Source: Gemmatimonadota bacterium
Lineage (GTDB): Bacteria; Gemmatimonadota; Gemmatimonadetes; Longimicrobiales; Gaopeijiaceae
Length of the DNA stretch: 64,000 bases
Direction: 5' to 3'
Assembly (NCBI GenBank): GCA_041390105.1
Contig: JAWKQO010000001.1
Span: 1,366,001 to 1,430,000 of the forward strand
The notes below the pieces were generated by a model that was not told the DNA's origin, searched no databases, and saw nothing but the letters and a program-made list of their open reading frames with translations. The translations under genes and the position numbers were made by a program. Positions 35,189 through 44,124 of this stretch are shown one piece after another (the stretch's first letter is position 1; each line of letters begins with the position of its first letter).

Positions 35189-35641
35189 TCAGAGATGAGA
35201 GGGGCCAGCCGGTGCGGCTGGTGTCTTGGGGGCGAATACGAAAGGAAATCGACTCCATCCGCAGGCCACTTCCCGCCCGATGTATGGAGGTGCGAATCGT
35301 AGGGACCTTGCTGTCGAAACTGCCGCGCTGTCAGCCAACGGTAGTCCGCTGGACTCCGCCATCTTAACGGCCGTGACCGCCCCGCGTGTATCGATCAACA
35401 GCCACAGGAAGACCGTCCGAACCACGCCAACTTCGCGTGCGGCGACTGGATACTCCGTATCGAGACGACCACGGGCCTCTAGCGGAGCGAGCAGACGGGG
35501 GGGTACGGAATACCGCGGACCCGCCGCGGTGGGAAGATGCTCAGGATCGCAGTACTCGGGGGTCTGACTTGATGCGTCTGCGGGCCGGAAAGCGACCAAG
35601 AAGAGGAGACCAGCGACCCAACCCCCACAGTCACGCCACAT
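35189..35641 (-). CDS. Secreted protein with TonB C-terminal domain
   Basis: From the ATG at 35641, after AGGGGGG, the protein is 150 residues. A signal peptide ends near PADASSQ. The second half matches the TonB C-terminal fold: VVRTVFLWLLIDTRGAVTAVKMAESSGLPLADSAAV is split here as VFLWLLIDTRGAV and ESSGLPLADSAAVSTA, then LRFAPPYIGREVACG. It has no proline-rich spanner and no uncleaved anchor, so it is unlikely to energise receptors as TonB does. Such short TonB-C proteins are common in Gemmatimonadota and are of unknown role. First gene of the Cys-peptide cassette. Confidence 0.7.
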   Translation of the reverse strand: MWRDCGGWVAGLLFLVAFRPADASSQTPEYCDPEHLPTAAGPRYSVPPRLLAPLEARGRLDTEYPVAAREVGVVRTVFLWLLIDTRGAVTAVKMAESSGLPLADSAAVSTARSLRFAPPYIGREVACGWSRFPFVFAPKTPAAPAGPSHL

Positions 35642-36121
35642 TTCAGCCCCCCTGCGCCGAATGAAGGACTTCTCAGAGCCGGGGGGGCCCATAGTAAAAG
35701 CTATTGCGCGTAAGGTAGTGCGGGTGACGGGGGGGGGGCAATAGGCAGCGGATCCGAGATCGCAGCGGCAGAGGGCCGGCGTCGCTGACCCCGACAGGTC
35801 AATGCCTTCTTCGGCCTGGAACAAGGCGTCGGAGAGACGGCGTGCCACCGCGCCTAGCCTGCCTATCAACCCAGCAAAGCAACCGCGGTCGCAGTCGTCG
35901 CGCGCCTCGCGGCCTGGTCGGAGCGCTGCGCCGCGGGGCCCCCACACGGCCCGAGAGGCGCACGCCTCTGGCCGGCCGCGATGGGATCAGGTGGCGTGAT
36001 CTGCTGGCCCCTTCGACCACGGCGGCGCGCCACGGTCGATTCGAGCCGCCGTGGGTGCTCCCCGGGTCGCCGGCTCGTTCAGGAGGGGGTGCCGGGAAGA
36101 TCAGCCCTCAGACCTGAACCA
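35642..36121. other. Intergenic region with G-tracts and no supportable gene
   Basis: This 480-base gap separates trmD from the TonB-C gene. It holds a G7 run (35681-35687), a G10 run (35729-35738) and a hairpin near 36017. Open frames on both strands have no recognisable protein and no convincing ribosome site. It probably contains the promoter of the downstream cassette, but no good -35/-10 pair was found. Confidence 0.6.
36017..36054. terminator. Inverted repeat downstream of trmD
   Basis: CCACGGCGGC and GCCGCCGTGG are perfect ten-base arms around an 18-base loop, 68 bases beyond the trmD stop. It may end the ffh-rpsP-rimM-trmD transcript. No T-run is present. Confidence 0.45.
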
Positions 36122-36787
36122 TCACGAGTCACCAGCGTTCCTCCGCGCCTCAGCCTCCGCCGCGGCCTGGCGACGCCACTCCGCGATCCTGGCGTGATCC
36201 CCGGAGAGCAGCACCTCCGGCACCCGATGCCCCCGGTACTCCGGCGGGCGCGTGTAGGAGGGCGCGCTCACATGCTCTTCCTCGTAGTACGAGTCGGAAG
36301 ACGCGGACTCGTGGTCGCCGAGCGCACCGGGGAGCAGGCGTAGCACGGCGTCGGTGACGGCCAGCGCCGCGATCTCCCCCCCGGACAGCACGAAGGGACC
36401 GAGGGACAGCTCTTCGGTGGCCAGATGATCGGCGACACGCTGGTCGACGTCCTTGTAGTGCCCGCAGAGCAGGGTCAGCTCCTCCTGCACCGAGAAGCGG
36501 ACCGCATCCGCGTGTCGGAAGGCACGGCCCCGCGCGGAGAGCAGCACGATGGGTCCCGAGGGGGCGAGCTGATCGACCGCCTCGAAGAAGGGCTCGGGCT
36601 TCATCACCATGCCGGCGCCCCCACCGTACGGCACATCGTCCACCGTGCGGTGGCGGTCGTGCGTGAAATCACGCAGATCGACCACATGCACGTCCGCCAG
36701 CCCGGCCTTGCGCACCCGTCCCGGGATGGAGAGGGAAAGCGGTGTGTCGAAGAAGGTCGGGAAGATGGTGACGATGTTGATGCGCAT
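36122..36787 (-). CDS. trmD: tRNA (guanine-N1)-methyltransferase
   Basis: A 221-residue SPOUT methyltransferase that adds m1G37 to tRNAs to prevent frameshifting. Marks: INIVTIFPTFFDTPL, DVPYGGGAGMVMKPEP, LLCGHYKDVDQRVADH, and the knot segment LGPFVLSGGEIAALAVTDAVLRLLPG with SASSDSY. It is the last gene of ffh-rpsP-rimM-trmD, 12 bases after rimM. rplS, which usually follows, is not here. Confidence 0.97.
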   Translation of the reverse strand: MRINIVTIFPTFFDTPLSLSIPGRVRKAGLADVHVVDLRDFTHDRHRTVDDVPYGGGAGMVMKPEPFFEAVDQLAPSGPIVLLSARGRAFRHADAVRFSVQEELTLLCGHYKDVDQRVADHLATEELSLGPFVLSGGEIAALAVTDAVLRLLPGALGDHESASSDSYYEEEHVSAPSYTRPPEYRGHRVPEVLLSGDHARIAEWRRQAAAEAEARRNAGDS

Positions 36788-36799
36788 GCGTCTGACCTG

Positions 36800-37354
36800 C
36801 TAGAGGTCCAGGAACCCCTCCGGAGGATCGATCACGATGCGCACCGGATCGCGCTCGACCGCGTGTACGATCGGACGGGAGAGAGGCACCAGCAGCGGCT
36901 CCCGCCCCGGTCGACTCACCTCGAGCATGTGTGCCGGAGCCAGCTCGTAGACCTCCCGGACCGAACCCACGGCAGTGCCACTGACGGTCTCGACCGGAGC
37001 GCCCAACAGCTCGTGGTAGAAGAACTCGCCCTCGTCCAGATCCTGCACCTGCTCGACGGGAAGCAGGAGGTCGTGCCCCACCAGGAACTCAGCGGCCGTC
37101 CGATCTTCGACCCCGTCGAAGCGGACCAGGTAGCCGCGACGGTAGGGCCGGACCTCGTTCATCAGCAGCTGCGACACGGGCACGTCGACCGGCCTCCCCC
37201 GCTCGTCGCCTACGCGGAACGCCGCCCCCGGGACGAAGACGTCATCCGGGTGATCGGTGAGGGACCAGACATAGAGCTCGCCGCGAATCCCGTGGACCTT
37301 GCTCAGATGGCCCACGGTGAGAAAGCGGGGCGCGGAAGCCCCGGACGGGTCCAT
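36800..37354 (-). CDS. rimM: 16S rRNA processing protein RimM
   Basis: A 184-residue assembly factor of the 30S head. The N-terminal RimM domain has LTVGHLSKVHGIRGELYVWSLTDHPD, and the PRC-barrel part has FFYHELLGAPVETVSGTAVGSVREV and PLSRPIVHAVERD. It binds S19 and helps 16S maturation. It starts eight bases after rpsP, in the conserved order. Confidence 0.95.
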   Translation of the reverse strand: MDPSGASAPRFLTVGHLSKVHGIRGELYVWSLTDHPDDVFVPGAAFRVGDERGRPVDVPVSQLLMNEVRPYRRGYLVRFDGVEDRTAAEFLVGHDLLLPVEQVQDLDEGEFFYHELLGAPVETVSGTAVGSVREVYELAPAHMLEVSRPGREPLLVPLSRPIVHAVERDPVRIVIDPPEGFLDL

Positions 37355-37362
37355 CGGGCCCG

Positions 37363-37818
<456 letters not shown>

Positions 37819-37867
37819 CGTTCCTCTGTCTGGAGTGGTGTGTCGTGTTGCGTTCCGAGTGAGTCCC

Positions 37868-39169
37868 TCAGCGGGGCACCAGGCCCTTCATCTGCTTGAG
37901 GAACTTCTCCATTTCCTTGAACTGCTTCAGCAGGCGGTTCACTTCCGCCACCGGTCGCCCGCTCCCTCGCGCGATGCGGGCCCGCCGCGATCCGTTGAGG
38001 ATCTCCGGTTTCCTTCGCTCCGAAGGCGTCATCGAGAGGATGATCGCCTCCACGTGCTTGATGCGCCTTGGGTCCACCGAGCCCGTGGGGAGCTTCTTCC
38101 CCAGGCCGGGGATCATGCGTGCGACCTGCTCCAGCGGCCCCATCTTCTGCACCTGCCGCATGGCGCCCAGGAAGTCCTCGAGGGTGAAGCGCCCCTTGCC
38201 CAGGACCTTCTTCTCCAGGCGCGCCTGCTCGTCGGCGTCGAAGGCCTCGGCCGCCCGCTCCACCAGGCCCACCACATCGCCCATCTGCAGGATGCGACCG
38301 GCCAGGCGTTGCGGATCCGTCGGCTCGAGGTCGGCCACCCCTTCGCCCGTCCCCACGAATTTGATGGGCGTTCCCGTGACCCCGTGAATGGAGAGCGCAG
38401 CGCCACCGCGGGCATCGCCGTCCATCTTGGTGAGGATCACGCCCGTCAGCGCGAGCGCCTCGTTGAAGCCCTCCGCGATCCGGACCGCCTCCTGACCGGT
38501 CATCGCGTCGGCGACCAGCAGGATCTCCTGGGGGCCCAGCTCCGCCTTGATGCGGCGCAGCTCGTCCATCATCGCTTCGTCGATCTGCAGCCGACCGGCC
38601 GTGTCGATGACGAGGACCGAGCGCTTCTGTTCCCGCGCCACCGCCAGCGCCTGCTTGGCGATCTCCACGGGATCCGTTCCGGGTGCGCCCGCATGCACGG
38701 GGACGCCGACCTTCTGCCCGAGCGTCTGGAGCTGCTCCACGGCCGCCGGACGGTAGAGGTCGCAGGCGGCCAGCAAGGGCTCCCGACCCTCCTTGAGCAG
38801 GCGGCGCGCGAGCTTGGCGACCGTGGTGGTCTTCCCGGAGCCCTGCAGTCCCACCACCATCAGCACGGTGGGCGGGCTGGCGGCCCAGCGCAGGGTGGGG
38901 CGCTCGTCTCCCAGGAGATGGGCGAGCTCGTCGTGCACGATCTTGACGATCTGCTGCCCGGGCGAGACGGACTTGAGGACCGGCTCCTCCAGCGCCCGCG
39001 CCTGCACACGGGTCAGGAACTCGCGCGTGACCTGATAGTTGACGTCGGCTTCCAGCAGCACACGCCGGACCTCACGCAGCCCCTCCTTGATCATGGGCTC
39101 CGTGAGCAGGCCCCGCTGGCGGAAACGCCCCAGGACCGTATCCAGCTTTTGGCCGAGCTCGTCGAACAT
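37868..39169 (-). CDS. ffh: Signal recognition particle GTPase Ffh
   Basis: From the ATG at 39169 the protein is 433 residues; the longer open frame upstream is a shadow of the opposite-strand peroxidase gene. It targets membrane proteins co-translationally with SRP RNA. N domain begins MFDELGQKLDTVLGRFRQRG. The G domain has GLQGSGKTTTVAKLA, DLYRPAAVEQL, IDTAGRLQ and TKMDGDARGGAALS. The M domain ends with IILSMTPSERRKPEILNGSRR and a methionine-poor FKEMEKFLKQMKG helix. It leads the ffh-rpsP-rimM-trmD operon. Confidence 0.97.
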   Translation of the reverse strand: MFDELGQKLDTVLGRFRQRGLLTEPMIKEGLREVRRVLLEADVNYQVTREFLTRVQARALEEPVLKSVSPGQQIVKIVHDELAHLLGDERPTLRWAASPPTVLMVVGLQGSGKTTTVAKLARRLLKEGREPLLAACDLYRPAAVEQLQTLGQKVGVPVHAGAPGTDPVEIAKQALAVAREQKRSVLVIDTAGRLQIDEAMMDELRRIKAELGPQEILLVADAMTGQEAVRIAEGFNEALALTGVILTKMDGDARGGAALSIHGVTGTPIKFVGTGEGVADLEPTDPQRLAGRILQMGDVVGLVERAAEAFDADEQARLEKKVLGKGRFTLEDFLGAMRQVQKMGPLEQVARMIPGLGKKLPTGSVDPRRIKHVEAIILSMTPSERRKPEILNGSRRARIARGSGRPVAEVNRLLKQFKEMEKFLKQMKGLVPR

Positions 39170-39400
39170 CCGGATCAGGGCCCCCGGGCCCGCACGTCTG
39201 GTCAGCAGGCCTCCGCCGCGGGCCGGCGACGGGCCCGCCGATGGAGGCGGCAAAGCTTGAAAAGATAGCCGCCGGGCGCGGAAATCCTCAAGGATGACCG
39301 CTCCGGCCGGGAGAAGGACCGGGCTCCCGGGGGGTCGGGGGTGGTACGTTCCCGGTGTTGCGGGGTATGCGCGGTCGGTTCTCAGACCCAGAGGGACCCG

Positions 39401-40753
39401 ATGCGTAGCGCCCTGCAGTTTTCCGCCTTCTTGCTGGGAGGGGGGATCCTGCTCGCCGGATGCGACGGAACCGGCACCAGCCCGGATGCGGGCAGCCTGG
39501 ACGAGGCCCTGCAGGCCCGGTTGACCGAGGTTTCCCAGGGGGAGGGGCTCACCTTCTTCCTCCTTCCCCACGCCGACGAGCTCCCTGAGATCCCACAGGA
39601 CCCCCGGAACCCGCTCACGCGGGAGAAGGTGGTCCTGGGCCGGCTTCTCTTCCACGAGACGGCCCTCATGAACGAGACGCGGCGCCCCGAGGGACGCTTC
39701 GCCGCTTCCTGCTCCGCCTGCCACAACGCCGCCGCCGGCTTCCAGGCCGGTCGCCGCCAGGGCATCGGAGAGGGAGGGATGGGCTTCGGCACCCGGGGTG
39801 AGATGCGCACGCGCGATCCGGCCTACCCGCTGGCCGACCTCGACGTCCAGCCGATCCGCTCCCCCGCCCCGCTGAACGCAGCCTACCAGCCCGTGATGCT
39901 CTGGAACGGCCAGTTCGGGGCCACGGGCCCCAACCGCGGCACCGAGGCGTCCTGGACGCCGGGCACCCCGAAGGAGGCCAACTTCCTCGGGTACGAAGGC
40001 ATCGAGACCCAAGCGATCGCGGGCCTGTCGGTCCATCGGATGGGCGCCGTCGCATCGTCGATGGCCTCGACCCACCCGGTCTATCGGGCGCTGTTCGAGG
40101 CCGCCTTCCCTGGGGCCGCCATCGATCGCGAACAGGCGGGGCTGGCCATCGCGGCCTACGAACGCACCCTCCTGGCGGACCGGGCTCCCTTCCAGCGCTG
40201 GCTGCGCGGCGAAGCCGCGGCCCTGACGGAGGCGCAGAAGCGCGGCGCTCTGGTGTTCTTCGGCAAGGGCGGGTGCTCGTCCTGCCACACGGGCCCAGCC
40301 TTGAGCAGCATGAGCTTCCACGCGCTGGGGATGGGCGACCTGGAAGGCGCTGGCGTCTTTCTCGAGGGAGGGGCGGACCCGAGCCGACCGGAGCACCTGG
40401 GCCGGGGAGGCTTCACCGGGCGGCCGCAGGATGCCTACGCCTTCAAGGTGCCCCAACTCTACAACCTGATCGAAGCCGGCCCGCTCGGGCACGGCGGGAC
40501 CTTCACGACGCTGCGGGCAGTGGTCGAGTACAAGAATGCCGCGGTTCCGCAGAACGCACGGGTACCGCTCGACCGTCTCTCACCCCTCTTCGTTCCGCTG
40601 GGCCTCACCGCGACCGAGGTGGACGATCTGGTCCGGTTTCTGGAAGAGGGGCTCCTGGATGGAGAGCTCGACCGCTACGTGCCGTCGGAGCTGCCTTCCG
40701 GCTACTGCTTCCCGGTCAACGACCCACGGAGCAAGGTGGAGTTGGGCTGCTGA
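39401..40753 (+). CDS. Dihaem cytochrome c peroxidase/MauG-family lipoprotein
   Basis: From ATG 39401 the protein is 450 residues, with lipobox LLAGC (Cys21). Two haem c sites are present: CSACH after RFAASC and CSSCH after FFGKGG, the layout of bacterial dihaem peroxidases and MauG. Conserved segments include VVLGRLLFHE, AYERTLL, and KVPQLYNLIEAGPLGHGG. It should reduce H2O2 or perform a related oxidation at the periplasmic face of a membrane. It is divergent from ffh with 231 bases between; no partner genes are adjacent. Confidence 0.88.
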   Translation: MRSALQFSAFLLGGGILLAGCDGTGTSPDAGSLDEALQARLTEVSQGEGLTFFLLPHADELPEIPQDPRNPLTREKVVLGRLLFHETALMNETRRPEGRFAASCSACHNAAAGFQAGRRQGIGEGGMGFGTRGEMRTRDPAYPLADLDVQPIRSPAPLNAAYQPVMLWNGQFGATGPNRGTEASWTPGTPKEANFLGYEGIETQAIAGLSVHRMGAVASSMASTHPVYRALFEAAFPGAAIDREQAGLAIAAYERTLLADRAPFQRWLRGEAAALTEAQKRGALVFFGKGGCSSCHTGPALSSMSFHALGMGDLEGAGVFLEGGADPSRPEHLGRGGFTGRPQDAYAFKVPQLYNLIEAGPLGHGGTFTTLRAVVEYKNAAVPQNARVPLDRLSPLFVPLGLTATEVDDLVRFLEEGLLDGELDRYVPSELPSGYCFPVNDPRSKVELGC

Positions 40754-40757
40754 GGGG

Positions 40758-41672
40758 TCAGCTCGGCTCGTGCGGATGGCGATCCAACTTCAGGTCGTGC
40801 CATGAAGCGGGATCCTCCTCCGGCTCCAGATGCGTGAAGACCGTCAGATCCGGCGCGATCGCGCGAATCTCGGACTCGAGCGACTCCAGGAGGTCGTGTC
40901 CCCGCTGCACGGTCCACTCTCCGGGCACCAACACGTGCACCGAGACGAACCCGCGGAACCCCGACTGGCGGGTGCGCAGGGCATGAAAGTCGACGCCCTG
41001 CCGGCGGTAGCGGTCCAGCACCGCATCCACGGCGCGGCGTGTATCGACGGGCAAGGCGGTGTCGATCAGCCCCAGCAGCGAGCGCCGCACCAGGCCCCAC
41101 CCGATGCGCACGATGTTGAAGGCCACTCCGATGGCGACCACGGGGTCCAGCCAACGAATCCCGGTGAGCGCGACGCCCGCGACGCCGCCGATCACCGCCA
41201 GGGAGGTCACGACGTCGGACAGCAGATGCTGGGCGTCTCCCTCCAGCGCGATGGACCGATGGCGGCGAGCCGCACCCAGGAGCACCCAGGCCACGACGAC
41301 GTTGATGGCCGATGCCACCGCTGTGAGTCCCAGCCCGATGCCCCAGCTCTCCAGCGGTCGCGGCTCGAACAGGCGCCAGACGGCCGTACCCACGATCGAC
41401 AGGGCCGCGACCACGATGAGGCCGCCCTCGAACCCGCTGGCGAAGTACTCGATCTTCGCGTGGCCGTACGCGTGATCTTCGTCGGGCGGCCGACGGGCCA
41501 GCGAGAGGGTCGCCAGGGCAACCACGGCCGCAACCAGGTTGACCAGCGACTCCAGCGCATCGGAAAGCAGGCCGACGGACCCGGTCAGCCACCAGGCGGC
41601 CGTCTTGAGCGCGATGGTGGCCAGCGCCGCCAGCACCGAGAGCAGCGCGTATCCTGCGAGCGTACTCACCAT
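40758..41672 (-). CDS. Cation diffusion facilitator family transporter
   Basis: A 304-residue exporter of divalent metals (Zn, Mn, Fe, Co or Cd). Six membrane helices are visible. The metal site motifs are SDALES in helix 2 (LLSDALESLVNLVAAVV) and the helix 5 segment ALEGDAQHLLSDVVTS with HxxxD-type pattern. HAYGHAKIEYFASGFEG is the usual loop. The C-terminal 90 residues form the cytosolic metal-sensing domain (HVLVPGEWTVQRGHDLLESLE). The exact metal is not known. Confidence 0.92.
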   Translation of the reverse strand: MVSTLAGYALLSVLAALATIALKTAAWWLTGSVGLLSDALESLVNLVAAVVALATLSLARRPPDEDHAYGHAKIEYFASGFEGGLIVVAALSIVGTAVWRLFEPRPLESWGIGLGLTAVASAINVVVAWVLLGAARRHRSIALEGDAQHLLSDVVTSLAVIGGVAGVALTGIRWLDPVVAIGVAFNIVRIGWGLVRRSLLGLIDTALPVDTRRAVDAVLDRYRRQGVDFHALRTRQSGFRGFVSVHVLVPGEWTVQRGHDLLESLESEIRAIAPDLTVFTHLEPEEDPASWHDLKLDRHPHEPS

Positions 41673-41697
41673 ATAGGCGTCCGCACGGTGGGGCGGT

Positions 41698-42984
41698 TCA
41701 GACCCGGATGATCTCGCTCCGGCGCGTACCCACGGAGACCATGCGGATCGGGACTCCCACGACGTCCTGCAGTCGGCTCAGATAGCCGCGCGCGTTGCGA
41801 GGAAGATCCTCCAAGGTGCGCGCCTCCGCAGTGGACGTCATCCAACCGGGGAGCGTCTCGTACACCGGCTCGATGGAGTCGTATCCGCAGGCGGCGTCCG
41901 GGAAGAACTCGGTCTGCCCGCCCTGGGTGCGATACCCCACCGCGATCTGGATCTCGGGCAATTGATCGAGCACGTCGAGCTTGGTGATGGCCAACCCGGT
42001 CAGACCATTGACCCGCGCGGCGTGTCGGGCCACGACCCCGTCGAACCAACCGCAACGGCGCGGCCGACCGGTCGTGGCACCGTACTCCCCACCCCATTCG
42101 CGCACCTGCTCGTCCAGCTCGGCTGGGAACGCGGTCGGGAGGGGGCCTTCCCCCACCCGTGTGGTGTAGGCCTTCAATACGCCGAGCACGTCGTCGATCG
42201 CAGTGGGTCCGATTCCGACCCCGACCGGCGCACCCGCGGCGGTGGTGTTGGAGGAGGTCACGAAGGGATAGGTGCCCTGATCCAGGTCGAGCAGCGTGCC
42301 TTGGGCGCCTTCCAGCAACACGTCCTTCCCCGAGCTCAGCGCCGTCAGGATCTCCGACCCGACCTCCGTCGACAGCCCATGTAGACGGGCGCCGAGGGCC
42401 AGCGCTTCACGCGTCTCCCGCTCCACCTGGGAGACATCCTGCCCCAATGCTTCGAGCAGGTCCTGCGCGCGAGTCAACGCACCCGCGAGCCAACGCTCCA
42501 CGCCCGACGCATCCGCGAGGTCGCCGACGCGAAGTCCGCGCCGACCGACCTTGTCCTCGTAGGCAGGACCGATGCCCCGACCCGTGGTCCCGATCTTGGC
42601 GGTCGCCGCTGCTTCACGCGCCCGGTCCAGTGCGCGGTGGTAGGGCAGGAGCACGTGCGCACGCCCGCTGACCCCGACGCGGCCACCCATACGCAGGCCC
42701 CGCGCCACCAAGGCGTCGTGCTCCTCGAAGAACTGCACGACGTCCAGCACCACACCATTCCCGAGCAAGCAGCGCTTGCCATCGTGGAGGATCCCGGACG
42801 GGATCTGATGGAGCACGAACTCGTCGTCACCCACGTGCACCGTGTGGCCGGCGTTGGCGCCGCCCTGATAGCGCGCCACCACCTGCACGTCGGCCGCCAG
42901 TACGTCGACGATCTTCCCCTTGCCCTCGTCGCCCCACTGGCATCCGACCACGACGGTGCACCGCCCTCGCCGCCCTCCGGCCAA
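41698..42984 (-). CDS. purA: Adenylosuccinate synthetase
   Basis: A 428-residue enzyme joining IMP and aspartate with GTP in AMP synthesis. Motifs: VVVGCQWGDEGKGKIVD, GGANAGHTVHVG, GTTGRGIGPAYEDKVGRRGLR, the VLLEGAQGTLLDLDQGTYPFVTSSNT segment in pieces, and LTGLAITKLDVLD. Full length and standard. A strong terminator separates it from the upstream DapA-family gene, so it has its own promoter. Confidence 0.98.
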   Translation of the reverse strand: MAGGRRGRCTVVVGCQWGDEGKGKIVDVLAADVQVVARYQGGANAGHTVHVGDDEFVLHQIPSGILHDGKRCLLGNGVVLDVVQFFEEHDALVARGLRMGGRVGVSGRAHVLLPYHRALDRAREAAATAKIGTTGRGIGPAYEDKVGRRGLRVGDLADASGVERWLAGALTRAQDLLEALGQDVSQVERETREALALGARLHGLSTEVGSEILTALSSGKDVLLEGAQGTLLDLDQGTYPFVTSSNTTAAGAPVGVGIGPTAIDDVLGVLKAYTTRVGEGPLPTAFPAELDEQVREWGGEYGATTGRPRRCGWFDGVVARHAARVNGLTGLAITKLDVLDQLPEIQIAVGYRTQGGQTEFFPDAACGYDSIEPVYETLPGWMTSTAEARTLEDLPRNARGYLSRLQDVVGVPIRMVSVGTRRSEIIRV

Positions 42985-43026
42985 TGACCGAACTCCTTCG
43001 CTGAATGGACGTGGGACGGGAAGCGA

Positions 43027-43062
43027 CGAAAAACGGGCCCGTCCGCGGGGGACGGGCCCGTC
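43027..43062 (-). terminator. Rho-independent terminator after the DapA-family gene
   Basis: On the minus strand a perfect 12-base stem (43033-43044 with 43050-43061), GGACGGGCCCGT-type arms and a five-base loop, is followed by GTTTTTCGTC. It lies between the aldolase-family stop (43105) and purA start (42984). Confidence 0.9.
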
Positions 43063-43104
43063 TCGGGCATCCTTTGGTGGAAGGTATCCGCTTCCCGGCG
43101 CGGG

Positions 43105-44034
43105 TCAAGCACGCACGCGGTCGGGTTCCAGCAGCCCCGCCGCTCGCAGCACCTTGTGCGCGGTCTCACGGCCCCGGTCGGGCAGCGGCCGCAGCGGCGG
43201 CCGCGGATCACCGCCGCGGTAGCCCAGCAGATCGAGGCTGGCCTTCACTCCGGGAACGCCGAGCCCACCTACGATCTCGACGTGCACCGGCCCGACCTCC
43301 TTCTGGATGCGCCCCGCTTCCGCGTGGTCGCCTCGCGCGAACGCGGCGCAGATGGCCGCGGATTCCCGAGGCGCCAGGTTGGCCACGCCCAGAATCCCAC
43401 CCACCGCCCCAACCTCGAGGGAGGCGTACAGGTGCGCTCCACTCCCGACCAGGACCTGGAAGCCGGTAACCGTCTGCGAGACCAGGTCGCCCACCAGATC
43501 CAGCTGGCCCCGGGAGTCCTTGATCCCGATCACATTGGGATGCTTCGACAGCTCGGCCACGAGGCCGGTGGGGAGGTCGAGCGTGCTGAGCCGCAGAGGC
43601 ACCTGGTAGATGATCACCGGCACGGGAGAGGCCTCTGCCACCGCGGTGTAGTGGATCAGGAGCGCCTCGGGCGTCATGGCGCCCTTGTAGAAGGCGGGTG
43701 GCTGCACCAGGACGGCATGGGCACCATGGGCAGCGGCCTCACGCGTCAGGCGCACGGTGCGGCGGGTCGATTCGGCACCGGTCCCGGCCACGAGCAGCAC
43801 CCCGTCGGGGAGCACGCCCGCCGTCGCGTCCAGCGCCGCCAGGCGTTCCTCGTCGTCCAGGAGCATCGCCTCCCCGGTGGACCCACCGATGACGATGCCC
43901 TTGACGCCGGTGCCGCTCCAGCGGCGCACGTTGGCTCGCAATCCCACCACGTCCAGGTCGCCCGAGACGGGGTCGAACGGCGAGGTGGCGGGAATGAAGA
44001 CGCCGGATAGATCGAGCCGCGCGGAGGTCGCCAT
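43105..44034 (-). CDS. DapA-family class I aldolase, HOGA-like
   Basis: From the ATG at 44034 the protein is 309 residues. The TIM-barrel of the dihydrodipicolinate synthase family is clear: GGSTGEAMLL, IIYQVPLR with the active-site Tyr, and VIGIKDSRGQ with the Schiff-base Lys. The wording FQVLVGSGAHLYASLEVGAVGGILGVANLAP is closer to 4-hydroxy-2-oxoglutarate aldolase (HOGA) than to lysine-pathway DapA. Substrate assignment is therefore open. It is followed by a strong terminator. Confidence 0.85.
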   Translation of the reverse strand: MATSARLDLSGVFIPATSPFDPVSGDLDVVGLRANVRRWSGTGVKGIVIGGSTGEAMLLDDEERLAALDATAGVLPDGVLLVAGTGAESTRRTVRLTREAAAHGAHAVLVQPPAFYKGAMTPEALLIHYTAVAEASPVPVIIYQVPLRLSTLDLPTGLVAELSKHPNVIGIKDSRGQLDLVGDLVSQTVTGFQVLVGSGAHLYASLEVGAVGGILGVANLAPRESAAICAAFARGDHAEAGRIQKEVGPVHVEIVGGLGVPGVKASLDLLGYRGGDPRPPLRPLPDRGRETAHKVLRAAGLLEPDRVRA

Positions 44035-44124
44035 GGATGCCTTGGTTCGAGGGGTCGCCCCTGGCGGCACCACGCCCCCAGAAGGTCAGCGGCACGCCAG
44101 ATGGGTTTCCCCTCCGACGACCGC

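Noticed and set aside
35799..36020. Possible small gene in the gap after trmD
   Set aside because: The frames on both strands are Arg-rich, have no ribosome site and no recognisable protein.
39170..40492. N-terminal extension of ffh
   Set aside because: Ffh similarity starts at the ATG at 39169; the extension is antisense to the dihaem peroxidase gene.
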